From assembly GCA_942492935.1 (NCBI GenBank), contig OW818654.1:3968001-4032000 (forward strand): a stretch of 64,000 nt of DNA, read 5' to 3'. Within the stretch, counting starts at the first letter, position 1. The number at the start of each line of letters is the position of its first letter. Positions 11,601 through 23,100 of this stretch are shown in pieces. The position numbers were made by a program, and so were the translations under genes. Below the pieces are notes generated by a model that was given only the letters and a program-made list of their open reading frames with translations, made no database searches and was not told the origin of the DNA. The DNA comes from JANJUO01 sp942492935 (GTDB lineage Bacteria > Bacteroidota > Ignavibacteria > Kapaibacteriales > UBA2268).

Positions 11601-14600
11601 ATTCGTAAACTGTAATACCAGCACTTGCATTTGTCATAGCAGTAGCACAAGTGATAGCACCAACGTTTTCAAATACAACTTTAAATGTACGACCATTCCA
11701 AGCTAATGGAATACTTGTTAATTCTAAAGTAGAAGTAACGCCAGTTTTAGTTATTGTAATACCAGCACCAGCAGTCAATGCAGTCATATAGCCATCAGCT
11801 GATGAATACCAACTTGCATTTGTCCAATTGTCAACAGTTGAAGTTGCAGTAATTGTAATAGTATTTGTTGCACTATTAGCACAAGCTGTTCCAACAACTG
11901 CAGGATGAGTTGCTATTGAAGGTTGGTCAAGAACTGTTAAAGTTACATCGTCAGTATATACAACAGCACAATCACCATTTTTATAAACAACTCTAAATTC
12001 CCAGCCATTATTAGCTAAAGTAATATTGCTTACTGTTAATTGTGTTTTATCACCATTATAAGCAAAGTCGCCACCAGCATTAATAGTTACTGGAGTAACC
12101 CAATTGTCATTGCTATATTCCCAATTTTGAACTGTTGCAGAAACTGGAAGACCAGTAATATCAGTTGTAAATACAACTGAACCAGTTCCATCACAAACAA
12201 CAGGAGTAACTGTAGCAGGATCTTGAGTAGCAGTTAAAGGATCTAACTGATAAACAGGAATTGAAACAGTTCCAGTTGTGTAAGAATTTGTTGTAACATC
12301 ACAAACAGTCAAATCATTAAGAATTGCACGTACTTGTAATACAGTAGCATTATAAACTGGGTCTATTGTAAGAGCTAAAGTATTTGTTCCAGTAAAGTCG
12401 CCAAAACCAGCAACTGAACCATCAGCAACTAAATCAACCCAACCAGCTCCAATATTATATTGCCATTTGTTCAATGTCAATAATGGTGTTGAAGTAGGAT
12501 TAACTGTAACAGTAACATTATTAGTTTCGCAAGTAGTTCCAACAACACTTGAAGCAATGGTAGCAGCAGGTGTTTGATGAGCTATAATTTGTATATCTTT
12601 GTTATTGTCATATAATACTGCAACTTTACCATCACCATCAGTAGCATTTACTAAGTAATAGTTCATATTGCCAGTGCCAGTAATATTGCGAGTTACTGTA
12701 TGCTCAGTAAAGAAAGTAGATGTATTCACAGTAAAGTTGTTTTCTGAATATTTTATATTCCAACCAGTTGTATTTTTACCATAGTTTTTAAATCTAAGTG
12801 TAGTAGCATTAGTCCAATTTGAAGTTGTGTTACAAATTGTACCAGTGTACCAATAATTAGTTAATACATCACCTGAAGCAGTATTTGTAGCTGCATCAGT
12901 TAAAGTATAATTGTTAGTATTTGCAGCTTTGAAAGCAGCTGAAAAATCTAAGCCCATATAAACTGCAGGTAATGTTTTACGATTACGTGGATTCAATGTT
13001 TCAAAAGTTTGGTTAAAGTTGGCTGTACCATCAACGCCTGTACCAACACCATTGTAATTAGCTACGAAGAATTCGTAATATTTACCTTGGTCTAACCCTT
13101 CAACTTCGATTTCACCAAGTGATTGTCCAGGAGCATAAGAACCTGAAGCAATAACTTTAACATTAGCAGAACCACTAGGATGAGTGCTGCTTGTGCTAAA
13201 ATTAGCATCAGTATATTCAAATTTGCCACCACTCAAAACACCAGCTGTTTCATAGAATGATTCACCAGTATATCCATAACCGTCAACGAAGTTATCACCA
13301 GCAATATTCCAAGGATTAATATCAACGGCACTATTTAGTATCATTGAACCTTCTTTTGCAACAATTGCCCAATTTTCAGCAGTAGTGCTGTTTCTTGACC
13401 AACGGAATTTAATTTTTGTATCAGTTGCATTTGTCCAAATAATATTTTTAGCTTGTGCAGGTTGGTCATTCAATGCAAATGATGTTTGACCAGAGAAAAT
13501 AGCATAATCTAATTTATTATTTGTAACATTGTCAATCAAATTAACACCAGTTACTTGAGTACCGTCAGAACCATTTTGAGATGATACTGATTTGTATGAA
13601 TTCCATTTTGCAGTTGCAGGAATTGGTGGCTCTGTTAAAGCTGGATTCCATACTGCAATATATGAATTGGTAATATCAAAGGATGCTTGTTGCATTCCCG
13701 CTGGAGATAATCCAGTAATAAATTTAAATATCAAAGAAGCATTAGTATTAGTTAATGTGGATGTTCCTTTATTAAAATCAACAGTCCATAATCCATTAAC
13801 AGCATAACCTAATTCACCTTCATTTTTCAAAGTTTGTGGTTCAGTACCATTGTTTGCACGTACTTTAAGTAATGCCCCTTCTGTACCAACAAAACCTGTT
13901 TCTTGTAAAGTAGCATAAGCAGGAGCAAAAAATCCATTATTATAAACAGGGAAATTATATTGAGTCATTGATATAGGATTTTTCTTAATCAATGAACCAG
14001 TACCATTTGTTTCTACATAACGGTTAGCATCACCATTAGAAATAGTACCACCGACTGTTAAATCATAATCATTTAATACTATCTGACCATCAGTTAAAGT
14101 AACATCAATAGTTAAGTTACCATTGATTATTGCATTTGAACCTAAATTCAAAGTATAATCATTAGTACCACCTAAAGTTAAAGCACCTGTTAATGTCCAA
14201 GAATTAGTTGAAGTTTCAGCTGCTAAGAAATAATTATTAGCAGTAAGATTTGGAACAGTAATAGTTTCATTTACAGTCAAATAATCGTTATCAATATAAA
14301 TGTAAGGATAAGTATAATTCAATACATCAGCATGATTTAATGCTGCATATAATGAAGGGAATACTATAGTTCTATCTGTTGGTAAACCAGTATTGTCATT
14401 CACGAATACTCTTTCACCTTGGTTACAAGCACCAACTGCTGGTTCAAAACCAAATGTTGCTGCGTTCAAGTTAGTATTAACACCTAACCAAGGAGTAAAG
14501 TCAGCATTATTTGAAACAGTCAAACCATTTCCATTTGGATTAAATCCATTTGTTGGACCTTCATTATTTGTATCATTCCACCAGTTACAAGTAGCAACGA

Positions 14601-17600
14601 TGTTAAAGTCAGGAGTAAATCCAGTTTGGAAACCTACTATAGGGTTATTCCAACCACCTGCACCAGTATAATCCATACGGTTGTTTGTAAATCTAATAGA
14701 AGTCCAATCAACAGCACCATTAATTGATGTATTTGTAATAAAGAATGCTGATTGAGGAATTGTACCGTCACCATCTTTAAATAGATTATTGTTAATATCA
14801 AAATCAATAATCGCACCTGGCATACCATCAGCTTCAAGAAGAACGCCAAATTGTACTTGATTAAATTCATTATAACTTAAAGTTGTATTTGTCAAATTAC
14901 CAACAACATTTTGGAAATATGAATAACTTCCATAAATATCATTATAACTTGCATTAATAAGATTCAAATTACCATCTGATACCGCTTTTAACCATATAGA
15001 TAAACCACCAGCAACACCATTAAAATCATTATGCTGAATAGTAATACCATCCATATCAAAACCAATTAAGTCAAATGCTATATCATCTACATCTAAATTG
15101 TTAAATGTGATGTAAGTAAATGTATTTGCATTTGGGCTCGCACCAACTAATTGAACAGCTGATTGAGTTATAGCATTAACACCTAAATCAAATACAAAAC
15201 CAGTAAATGTATTATTACTTGCACCAGCACCTAAACCAAGCAAAGTAGCATTAGTTGAAGTTAAAACTGGAGCACCAGCACCAGCACCTTTAGTAGCAGT
15301 TGAATAAGTATTAGTAAATGTAGCAGCATTTGGAGTATATAACCAAGTAGCTAAATAAGCTGCTGATGTTTTACCAATAAAATTAACTGTATTTGCTGTT
15401 AAAGTCCAATTTTCAGTATAAGTTCCATTATAAACATATACATTATCGTTTGGAATTGATGCATTATTTGCTGTTGTAAAATTAGCATAATATCCATCAG
15501 AGTACGCTACGTTAGCAGAATTAGTCAATACTATCGGAGCAAATCTTGGACCAGCAGTCTTTGAAATTGTAACACTTGATAAATAATTTCTCCAAGGTAA
15601 ATAATCAACGAATGATGTAGCATTAGGAGAAAAAACTGCATTACCTTGTGATGCTACATTATAAGCATTATAAGGTGTAGCACCTGAACCATCAGAATCT
15701 GGACCATTTGATGAACCCCAGTAGTTATTTTCAACATTTAATACTTTTGATAAATTGTCAGCATCATAAAAGAGACCAGCCGTATTATTATCATAAATAG
15801 CATTATTTGTAATTACTGCTGAAGAGAAATCTTCAGTTGGTGAAGATTGACCAATTGTAAAACCATAATCATTGTTGTAAATATCATTCAAAGTAACAAT
15901 TGTAGAATGACCTAAATTTGGTTCATAAAGTTCAATACCTTGAATACAATTATAAATTGTATTATTTGAAGCTATGAATTCGTCATAAGTTTCAACATAT
16001 AAACCAGATAAAGTTTGAACACCATTTGAAGTAATAGTACAACTATTAACATATAATGAACCAGCTAAGGCTGAAGCACCATATAAGTTACCTGTCATAG
16101 TTGAATTCATAATAGTTAATGAGCCAATACTAATATTAGTAAATCCATCACCCCAATCATTAGTTCCATCATCCATACCAGTAGCTGAGCAATAATTAAC
16201 TTCAACGTCACCATTGCCACTATTGCAAACGCCAGCTGATATATCACCATTTAAATTAGCAAAATGTAAAAATTCAAAATCTACATTACCAGAAGTTACT
16301 TCAAATAAAATGTCAGCAGGATCAGCAATAAGTAAATCATCAACATTATTCATATCACTTTGAATGTTAACATTTGTTGGAAATACTTGAGATTCTGTAG
16401 TAATATATAAATCTTTACCATCGTTTTCAATTGTATTTTGTTCTGTATATGTACCATCTTTAATAATAATAGTACCACCAGTTGTAGTTCCATCAACAGC
16501 AAATGTTAATGAAGAGAAATAACCAGCAACAATATCATTATTAGTTATTGGAGCAAACGATGTACCAGTATATTCACCAGGATTACCTACTGGTTCTACT
16601 GTCCAGAAAGGAGTGAAAATTACGTTGTTCTCTATATCATTCAAAAGAGCAGCATTTTCATTCATAACTTCTGGATAACCGTAAGAATTAGATATAATTG
16701 TAGTTGGCATATTTGGAAATTCGTCATGCCACATTGGAGGTGCAGCTAAAGCATAAGGACCTTTAGCATGATTCCAGTAATTATTAGTTGCATCAATATT
16801 TTCTGTAGATGCAATTGCAACATCAATAACACTATTAAAGTTATCAAATGAGAAATTATTTTCATTAATGAAAATATTATCTAAATTAATATCACCATCA
16901 ACAATAGAGTTATCAATACTAATTGCGAAATCAGTATAATCAAAAATATTTTGTGCAATATTAAATGTGCCAGCATTAGCAATAACACCAACACCACCAT
17001 TATTCACAATTCTTATACCATATACTAATGCAGTATTTTGATATTGGAATGTATTACCTTGTAAAAATCCATAAGTAGGATGATTACCAGCAGCACCAAT
17101 CTGAACATCTGTATAATCAGATCCATCTTTACCAAGATACAAACCACCACCAATAAAACTATTACCTAATACATCTAAAGTTCCAGATACTGAACCTAAT
17201 CTAACAGAAATATCTGTTGATAAATTTGTAGGTGTAAATTCAAATGTATTGTGAAGTAAATAAATATTACTTGAAACATTAAGCATATCTGAGCCATAAT
17301 CAATACCAGTATTTGAACTTGTCAAAGTAAAAGTATTATTATAGAATAGATAGTTATCTCTTGTAATATTATTATCACCTATAAAAATTGCAGATTTGGT
17401 ATTAGCAGTACTTCCTGTAAAATCAAAATTATTACCAGTAAATACTATATTGTTTAATCCACCATCTACAAAAATTAAATTGTAGTCACCAGTAGTATTG
17501 AATGTCAAGCCATCAATTTTCATTTCTTGACCTGCAACACCAGTACCACCAGCCATTACATAAAATACAGCATCATTATCTGATGAAATAATAACGTTAC

Positions 17601-19926
17601 CAGCTGTTGCTAAATTTGCAGGTTGAGCAGGAGCAATACCAATATGCATTGGAGTATTCAACATAATTGGAAGAAAATCTCCATCTTCTACAAATGTACC
17701 ATTTGATAAATAAACATAAGGATTTGTTGAAGCAAAACCAGTATTACCATCTGCTACAGCTTCTTTTATAGTCAAGAAGAATTCATTACCAACCGCATCA
17801 ATATAATTTCCTTCCGCTGTAGCTGTATAAACAGGAACCCATAAGTTTTCTACATTAGGTTGGAAACCACATTCTGTACTTTGGTCATCAGTAGCAATAT
17901 CATTTACTGATGAATATACAGGTAACCATTCAATTTCTGGGAAAGAATGTGAATTTCTTGCAGGTATGTTAGTAGTGAAATCACTATTGACACCTTCAAA
18001 ATAGTTGAAATGTGCATTCACTGGTACAGCAGATGAGTTGTCAATAGCAGTACCATTGTCAATGCCAAATGCATTGTAATTTATAACAATACCAGAGCCA
18101 TTTTCCATTACAATGACACCAACACCAGTATTTTGGAATATATTACCAGCTTTGAATGTATTTGTATTATCCATACCACCCACAGTAATATCAGATACAG
18201 TGCCAGCACCATTGTTATCAATATATACACCATAAGTAAAAAATGTAGATACTGTATTTTGGCGAACAATAACATTTGAAATATCACCGCCTGCATTAAT
18301 ATCATCAATCAATACTGCAGCATTTGATGAAGCACCAGCTGAAAATAAATTACATTCAATTACTGTAGCAACTGAGTTGTCATTTTCAATTCTAACACCA
18401 TTATCAACTAGATTTGAAAATGAGTTATTTTTGATAGTAATATTGTCAGCACCATCAAAAATACTAATACCATTATAATAAATACCAATATTAGCAGTAC
18501 TTTCAAATTCGTTATTTTGAATTAACAAATCAGAAGAACCTGAATTTATATTGATACCATTATAAGTACCAGCTACAACAGTGAACTGAAAAGTAAATCC
18601 ATCAACAGAAGCCCAAGTAGAAGAAATTCTATCTGAGTTGTTAAATGATATAATTGGATTAACACCATCAGTTACTAAAACTACATTATTAGATTCAGCT
18701 AATAAATAAATATCGTCTTCATCTACTGTAATTGCTGTATTTGGGAAAGAACCATTAGTAACAAATACTTTTGAATAAGTTCCACCACCCATTGTACGAT
18801 ACCATTCAGCATCATCAACAGCGTTATTAACAACATTACGAATATATCTGTAACCATTATTTTCTACTACAACATTTGTGTTTGCTTCTAATGCAGCAGC
18901 AGTACCAGGATAAATATATGCAACATCAGTATATCTATTGCCATTATTTAACCAAATATCATAAAGGAAATCACCACCAAAGAAATCAGTTGTGTATAAT
19001 TCAACTGAGGTAGCAGTTGCATAAAACACATTATCAATAACAGTAACATCTAAATTTTCACCAGAAGCTTGTGAATTGATAAATAAATGAATATCACTTG
19101 GTGCGTAAATAGTCCCGTCAAATCCGAAATGATTATCAGAAACTAATATAACATCATTTTGTTTAATACGATTAAGTACTAAACCTATACCATCACCAGC
19201 ATAACCAGTTCCAATATTTAAAATGTAGTTGTTTTCAATAAAAGTCATATCAGAACCAACATCACCAGTTGTTCTTCCATACCAAATACCATAACGATTT
19301 GCATCATTAATAGTATTATTTCTGATGATATTATTATCCATATTAATACCATTTGCTTCAAATGCGATACCAATACCACCACGGTTTTCAACGGTAGCAT
19401 TAGTTGTTGCATTGATGTCAGTTATATTAGTATTTGTTATTGAGATACTGTTACCTTCACGAACATAAATACCGAAATTACAATTTGTAATTTCAACATT
19501 TGTGAAAGTATGCAAAGAAGTAGCTAAATCAGCTACGATACCAGCACCACGGGTAACTGAACCATAACTAACATTCTCAGTACTAGTATAAACATAGTCT
19601 TGAATTTTTAAATTCTTGATAGTTACGTTATCCGCTTGAATTTTGAAAGCGATACGAGGATTTGCTAATCCAGTACCATCAAGAATAGTAGTAGAACCTG
19701 CACCTTGAATAGTAATACCATTTTTGGCACCTGTAATAATTACGTTCTCGGGATAAGTTCCTGCTACTATATCAATTATATCACCACCATTTGCCGCATT
19801 TACAGCACTTTGAATAGTTGTGTACGGTCCGTTAACAGGATCCACAACGAGAGTAGCTGCGTTAGTAACAACGGTAAGAGTGATTAGAGCAAGGAGCATA
19901 CCAAGAAAAGTTTTAAAGCTTTTCAT
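8638..19926 (-). CDS. Giant T9SS-exported beta-helix/Ig/Fn3 adhesin-like protein
   Basis: This 3762-aa protein starts at the ATG at 19926, which follows AAGGA and gives the signal peptide MKSFKTFLGMLLALITLTVV (then TNAA). Residues about 25-1750 form a long right-handed beta-helix: the DPVNGPYTTIQSAVNAANGG entry of pectin-lyase-like folds, then many NNTI/NNYW turns. Residues 2155-2290, 3212-3330 and 3430-3545 are copies of the Fn3-like module shared with neighbouring genes (TNGDGSRRLILARK core). Residues about 2455-2900 are tandem Ig-like domains with paired cysteines (CETNN, VVCDGTG, ACANSATN, CAGENASY). The last ~80 residues are a T9SS type A sorting domain (NVTISVYDINGNLL, SGTYVLVI, RFQIVK). 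It is expected to be secreted and surface-attached through T9SS. Ligand unknown. Followed by a strong terminator. Confidence 0.9.
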   Translation of the reverse strand: MKSFKTFLGMLLALITLTVVTNAATLVVDPVNGPYTTIQSAVNAANGGDIIDIVAGTYPENVIITGAKNGITIQGAGSTTILDGTGLANPRIAFKIQADNVTIKNLKIQDYVYTSTENVSYGSVTRGAGIVADLATSLHTFTNVEITNCNFGIYVREGNSISITNTNITDINATTNATVENRGGIGIAFEANGINMDNNIIRNNTINDANRYGIWYGRTTGDVGSDMTFIENNYILNIGTGYAGDGIGLVLNRIKQNDVILVSDNHFGFDGTIYAPSDIHLFINSQASGENLDVTVIDNVFYATATSVELYTTDFFGGDFLYDIWLNNGNRYTDVAYIYPGTAAALEANTNVVVENNGYRYIRNVVNNAVDDAEWYRTMGGGTYSKVFVTNGSFPNTAITVDEDDIYLLAESNNVVLVTDGVNPIISFNNSDRISSTWASVDGFTFQFTVVAGTYNGININSGSSDLLIQNNEFESTANIGIYYNGISIFDGADNITIKNNSFSNLVDNGVRIENDNSVATVIECNLFSAGASSNAAVLIDDINAGGDISNVIVRQNTVSTFFTYGVYIDNNGAGTVSDITVGGMDNTNTFKAGNIFQNTGVGVIVMENGSGIVINYNAFGIDNGTAIDNSSAVPVNAHFNYFEGVNSDFTTNIPARNSHSFPEIEWLPVYSSVNDIATDDQSTECGFQPNVENLWVPVYTATAEGNYIDAVGNEFFLTIKEAVADGNTGFASTNPYVYLSNGTFVEDGDFLPIMLNTPMHIGIAPAQPANLATAGNVIISSDNDAVFYVMAGGTGVAGQEMKIDGLTFNTTGDYNLIFVDGGLNNIVFTGNNFDFTGSTANTKSAIFIGDNNITRDNYLFYNNTFTLTSSNTGIDYGSDMLNVSSNIYLLHNTFEFTPTNLSTDISVRLGSVSGTLDVLGNSFIGGGLYLGKDGSDYTDVQIGAAGNHPTYGFLQGNTFQYQNTALVYGIRIVNNGGVGVIANAGTFNIAQNIFDYTDFAISIDNSIVDGDINLDNIFINENNFSFDNFNSVIDVAIASTENIDATNNYWNHAKGPYALAAPPMWHDEFPNMPTTIISNSYGYPEVMNENAALLNDIENNVIFTPFWTVEPVGNPGEYTGTSFAPITNNDIVAGYFSSLTFAVDGTTTGGTIIIKDGTYTEQNTIENDGKDLYITTESQVFPTNVNIQSDMNNVDDLLIADPADILFEVTSGNVDFEFLHFANLNGDISAGVCNSGNGDVEVNYCSATGMDDGTNDWGDGFTNISIGSLTIMNSTMTGNLYGASALAGSLYVNSCTITSNGVQTLSGLYVETYDEFIASNNTIYNCIQGIELYEPNLGHSTIVTLNDIYNNDYGFTIGQSSPTEDFSSAVITNNAIYDNNTAGLFYDADNLSKVLNVENNYWGSSNGPDSDGSGATPYNAYNVASQGNAVFSPNATSFVDYLPWRNYLSSVTISKTAGPRFAPIVLTNSANVAYSDGYYANFTTANNASIPNDNVYVYNGTYTENWTLTANTVNFIGKTSAAYLATWLYTPNAATFTNTYSTATKGAGAGAPVLTSTNATLLGLGAGASNNTFTGFVFDLGVNAITQSAVQLVGASPNANTFTYITFNNLDVDDIAFDLIGFDMDGITIQHNDFNGVAGGLSIWLKAVSDGNLNLINASYNDIYGSYSYFQNVVGNLTNTTLSYNEFNQVQFGVLLEADGMPGAIIDFDINNNLFKDGDGTIPQSAFFITNTSINGAVDWTSIRFTNNRMDYTGAGGWNNPIVGFQTGFTPDFNIVATCNWWNDTNNEGPTNGFNPNGNGLTVSNNADFTPWLGVNTNLNAATFGFEPAVGACNQGERVFVNDNTGLPTDRTIVFPSLYAALNHADVLNYTYPYIYIDNDYLTVNETITVPNLTANNYFLAAETSTNSWTLTGALTLGGTNDYTLNLGSNAIINGNLTIDVTLTDGQIVLNDYDLTVGGTISNGDANRYVETNGTGSLIKKNPISMTQYNFPVYNNGFFAPAYATLQETGFVGTEGALLKVRANNGTEPQTLKNEGELGYAVNGLWTVDFNKGTSTLTNTNASLIFKFITGLSPAGMQQASFDITNSYIAVWNPALTEPPIPATAKWNSYKSVSSQNGSDGTQVTGVNLIDNVTNNKLDYAIFSGQTSFALNDQPAQAKNIIWTNATDTKIKFRWSRNSTTAENWAIVAKEGSMILNSAVDINPWNIAGDNFVDGYGYTGESFYETAGVLSGGKFEYTDANFSTSSTHPSGSANVKVIASGSYAPGQSLGEIEVEGLDQGKYYEFFVANYNGVGTGVDGTANFNQTFETLNPRNRKTLPAVYMGLDFSAAFKAANTNNYTLTDAATNTASGDVLTNYWYTGTICNTTSNWTNATTLRFKNYGKNTTGWNIKYSENNFTVNTSTFFTEHTVTRNITGTGNMNYYLVNATDGDGKVAVLYDNNKDIQIIAHQTPAATIASSVVGTTCETNNVTVTVNPTSTPLLTLNKWQYNIGAGWVDLVADGSVAGFGDFTGTNTLALTIDPVYNATVLQVRAILNDLTVCDVTTNSYTTGTVSIPVYQLDPLTATQDPATVTPVVCDGTGSVVFTTDITGLPVSATVQNWEYSNDNWVTPVTINAGGDFAYNGDKTQLTVSNITLANNGWEFRVVYKNGDCAVVYTDDVTLTVLDQPSIATHPAVVGTACANSATNTITITATSTVDNWTNASWYSSADGYMTALTAGAGITITKTGVTSTLELTSIPLAWNGRTFKVVFENVGAITCATAMTNASAGITVYESPVIADVTDKLVCTGGTLPTITLGWTGTINNVTWFYGTTATGPWTALPAGLDAATITTSGAQNHIIDIANINFAGVGVNWDGRYIRAFGTNGSCDDEEVFMINVYKSPSITTQPESVTKCAGENASYTFASNFTDFPEETRSTISWEFYYGSNWHPIANLAAVTGTLATVTGATSNTLNINNVDIEINGIGIRAKIGNTTCGNATTDGLATLAVNAVPVPPMTINKPDIKARSFTASWNEVLTATDYDLVVAEDIDLNDVVYTATGIATVIPTITYVIPNNTFDEIYKGQTLYVGVRSHNDCGYGPYTVTTVTLLDPTATFAAADLDFGNQAINTCSAEKAITITYDDLEEDLVMNLPFDYKWSAVSGGPYSQTLIPSSALGLTLGATGGTATIYVQFCPTDCGVLDGDVVFNDQWLGNTVITGATLAMTGTGIASAPTTPVTNLYFTDDDANDFTFTFTEGDGNNHLVVVSEGPSAWTPADDISYATGADLDITVANEVVAGTWIVSTGGAAPLTVTGLNPNTVYYAYVYEYNECTGSVKYTTPAVNQVYRLNIPTIDSPVSSDTAFAMNVHLHDRAGNEIANDIVDPITVTLTPNSGTLDVTSVAIDDAATEVGEFNQTWNETDGTLNATITASTVTNGVLPFTSNEFVVRAVEPTAPARVILWVGTPTCTDFDIKWTNGDGSRRLILARKNALPENPTDYETYTGHLTFGSGSVVGTSTYTMGTVTGTTNLLNDMVLGTSGTYYFRVVEFNGAASGLENYLLESATFNPRSRSMACKDMNDYAGIEVSDFNLTSADANALVTFRSTYEQNIAGFEINRMDLANTNPSFENIGTYTFNKELEAIGNSTTGKAYSFVDKSSKLMVGKTYVYQVVAIGFDGSRFDVAEGDITINNNDAVAGAAMSVSDVTVNHTTINFDVAVASNSNVTISVYDINGNLLTTIADGKQLSAGITSFNHNLNAISSGTYVLVIDAGNVVATQRFQIVK

Positions 19927-20073
19927 TAAGGATTCCTTAATTAAGTTTAACATATTGATTTTATTTATATTTTCTATTTTCATTAAAAAAAAATAATTAG
20001 TTAAGAATAACTATTAATTTATGTATGTAATATGTATTTCAATTTATATTTCATTTAATATTTGTTAAATCAA

Positions 20074-20094
20074 GGGAGAGGAAACTCCCCTCCC
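20074..20094 (-). terminator. Probable terminator of the 1234-aa gene
   Basis: On the minus strand GGGAGGGG pairs with CCTCTCCC (8 bp, one G-U) around a 5-base loop, 18 bases past the stop at 20112. The following sequence (TTGATTTAAC) is only moderately U-rich, so termination may be partial and the downstream giant gene may be partly co-transcribed. Confidence 0.5.
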
Positions 20095-20111
20095 ATAAGT
20101 TAAACCATATT

Positions 20112-23100
20112 TTAGTTCACTCTGTACCAATTTGTTCCGTCAAATACTATAGTAGCATTGCCATTTGTAGCAATATTTGCATTACCAAAGAAATTACCAG
20201 CAGTAATTGTCAATGTATTAGCACCACTACCATTAATTATGTAGCAAACTGCACCAGCTTCAAGAGCATTTGGCAAACCAATAATTTCATAACCAGCAGC
20301 ATCTGGAGTCAATTTAATAACTGTTTTGTAACGAGTATCTGCATTTGTACCTAAATTAATATCAGCAGAAATTGCTAAATCAATAAAGCTGAATTGAACG
20401 TGACCTTCTTGTACAAATATAGCACCACCATTAGTAGCGGCAGCATTTTCACCATTTGATAAAATTAATGTAGCACTTCCAGCTTTTGAAGTAGAAGCTA
20501 TAACACTACCATCACCAAGGTTTACATTTCCAACGCCAATTTCAATTGCAGTTGTATTATTATCAATAGCAGCACCACTACCATTCACTTGTAAAGAAGG
20601 ACCACCACCAAGATTAGTAATATCTACAGTAGCGAAATTAGGGTCGCTATTTATAGCTGTAATAGCAGAACCACTATTAACACCAGGATTAAATGCTATC
20701 AAATGGTCAAATTCAGTAATCAAACTACTTGGATTTTGCCAAGATAATAATCCAGCACCATCTGTTGTAATTACAGTATTTGCAGCACCATCAACTAAAG
20801 GCAAAGTATAATTATTTGCAATAGTAACAGTATTCAAATTTGAAGTACCGCCAACTGTTAAATTATCTGATATATTTACATTTCCACCATTAACATCAAG
20901 AGCTAATTCACCCATATCATTTACTAATGCAGTTGTACCAGCAACAACGAAGTCAGGATCAGAATTTCCACCCACTAAATCAGAAACTGCGGTAAAACCA
21001 TAGAATTCAGCATCAGCATAAAATTCTGTTCTACCTAAAATGGTTGTAATCGCTGCAATATTTAATACATCAGCATTTTCATCATCACCAATATTTGTCA
21101 TATCACCATAAGCATAGAAATTTGCACTCATAGTTTGGGCAGCTAACCAATTATTTGAATGTTCTAAATTCAAACCTAATTTATCAGCATCTGCTGCATT
21201 TAAAATTAAAGTAGCATCATAATCGACAGCTACAGTAGCAGCAAGTGTATTATTAAAATCAAAATCAACAATACCTGCACCTGCATTTAAATTATTATTT
21301 AAAGCACCTTCGAAAACACCATTAGTAACTACAATATTACCATTAGTTGCAGTAATGTTTCCATTTTCAGCTATGATGTTACCTAAGTCAACATGAACAT
21401 CACCTGAAACAACATCTACTGCATAGAAACCACCGTCATTCATAAATAATGAAGTACCTAATACAACAAATTCTTCAGTATTATCTGACATAGTACCAAC
21501 AACTGAAGTTAAACCTAAGAACATAGCTTCAGCATTAACAGTTAATAAATCTGTATTGTCTGAACCAAGTATTGTATTATTGTTTACATAGAAATCAGCA
21601 TCAATAATTTGGTCAGCTAACCAAGTGTTTGAATGTGATAAATTAATACCTAATTCATCAGTACCATCTAAAGTAAGAGTTGCATTATAATCTAATGAAA
21701 CATTATCTGAACCATCTATTGATATAGGTGCAGTTACATTTACATCAAGATTACCATCAATATTTTGACTTAAACCTAAACCAGCAACAGCTACAGCTAA
21801 TTTTGGTCCAGTTACATTTGCATCAAGTATGTTTAAAGTTTCAACAGCATCATTTGCTAATTCGAAATTTGTAACAACATCTTCATTTAATTGAACATCA
21901 ACTTCATTAACAATATTATTAAATGTTGCATCTGAGCCAGCAACTGTAGTAGCATAAATAGTTGCATCAGCAGCAGCTGTCAAGCGACCTTCAGCATCTA
22001 CTGTGAATGTTGCAACGTTTGTTGCATCACCATAGCCACCTAAAGCTACTGTAGTTGGAGCCAATTCTCTTGGTCCAATTCCATCTTCAACAACTCTTAA
22101 TGCATCTGTATTTACTTCTATTGTAGTATTATCAGTCAAAACATTAAAAGTAACATTAGCAGTATTGTTAAAAGTTACATTATTTAATGCATCACCACCA
22201 GTTACTCCGTATTGTAATGCACCTTCATAAGAAGTAGCTTGTACTTTACCAACGAAGAAACCAGCATAATTACCTGCAGCAGGATTTAAATTAATACCAG
22301 TAACAGCTGAATTAACATTTGTGTTTGGCATTGTAAGTAAATAACCCATTTCAGTTAAAGGTGAAGCAGTAGTTGAATAAATACCTACTAAACCATGATT
22401 ACGTGTATTTGTATTATAAGCATGACCAACTGTACCAACGTTAGCAACAACATTAGCAGTTCTTGCACCACCATAAGCACCAACCGCAATAGAACCAGCA
22501 CCACCATCAGCTAAGCCCACAGAGCCAATTGCTAATTGTTGTGAAGGAGCAGCACCAGTATAAAATGCTTGTGCAGTTATACCTTGTGCAGTTGCTGGGA
22601 AAGCAGGATTAGAAGTAGATGCACCTCTTGCTTCTGTAGAAAGTGGGAAAGCAGTACCTGCTGGTAAGTTTTGATAAAAATAACCTTTACCATCAACAAA
22701 CAAATCACCAGTTACATCAACTTCTAAATTAGCATCACCAACAGTACCATTTACAACTAATGATGGTCCACCTACTGTTTCAAAAGTTTGTGTAGCAGTC
22801 CAAGTATTTGGATTAGCTAAGTTAATACCTAAGCCATTTGTACCATCTACTAATAAAGTAGCATCATACTCTAAATCTAAATCATCACCAGTTAAAATAA
22901 ATGGCATAACATAATCTAATGTAATTGGAGCACCAATAGTACCATCTCCACTAACTGGAGCTGATGTATTAACCGTAGGGTCAACCCATTCTAAACCATT
23001 ACTTGTCCATTTAATTACATAACCTAAAGCAGCATTGTTAAACATTGCTAATTTTGGTTCAGTAACTGCATTATCAGCTAATTTAGTAGTAACAATACCA

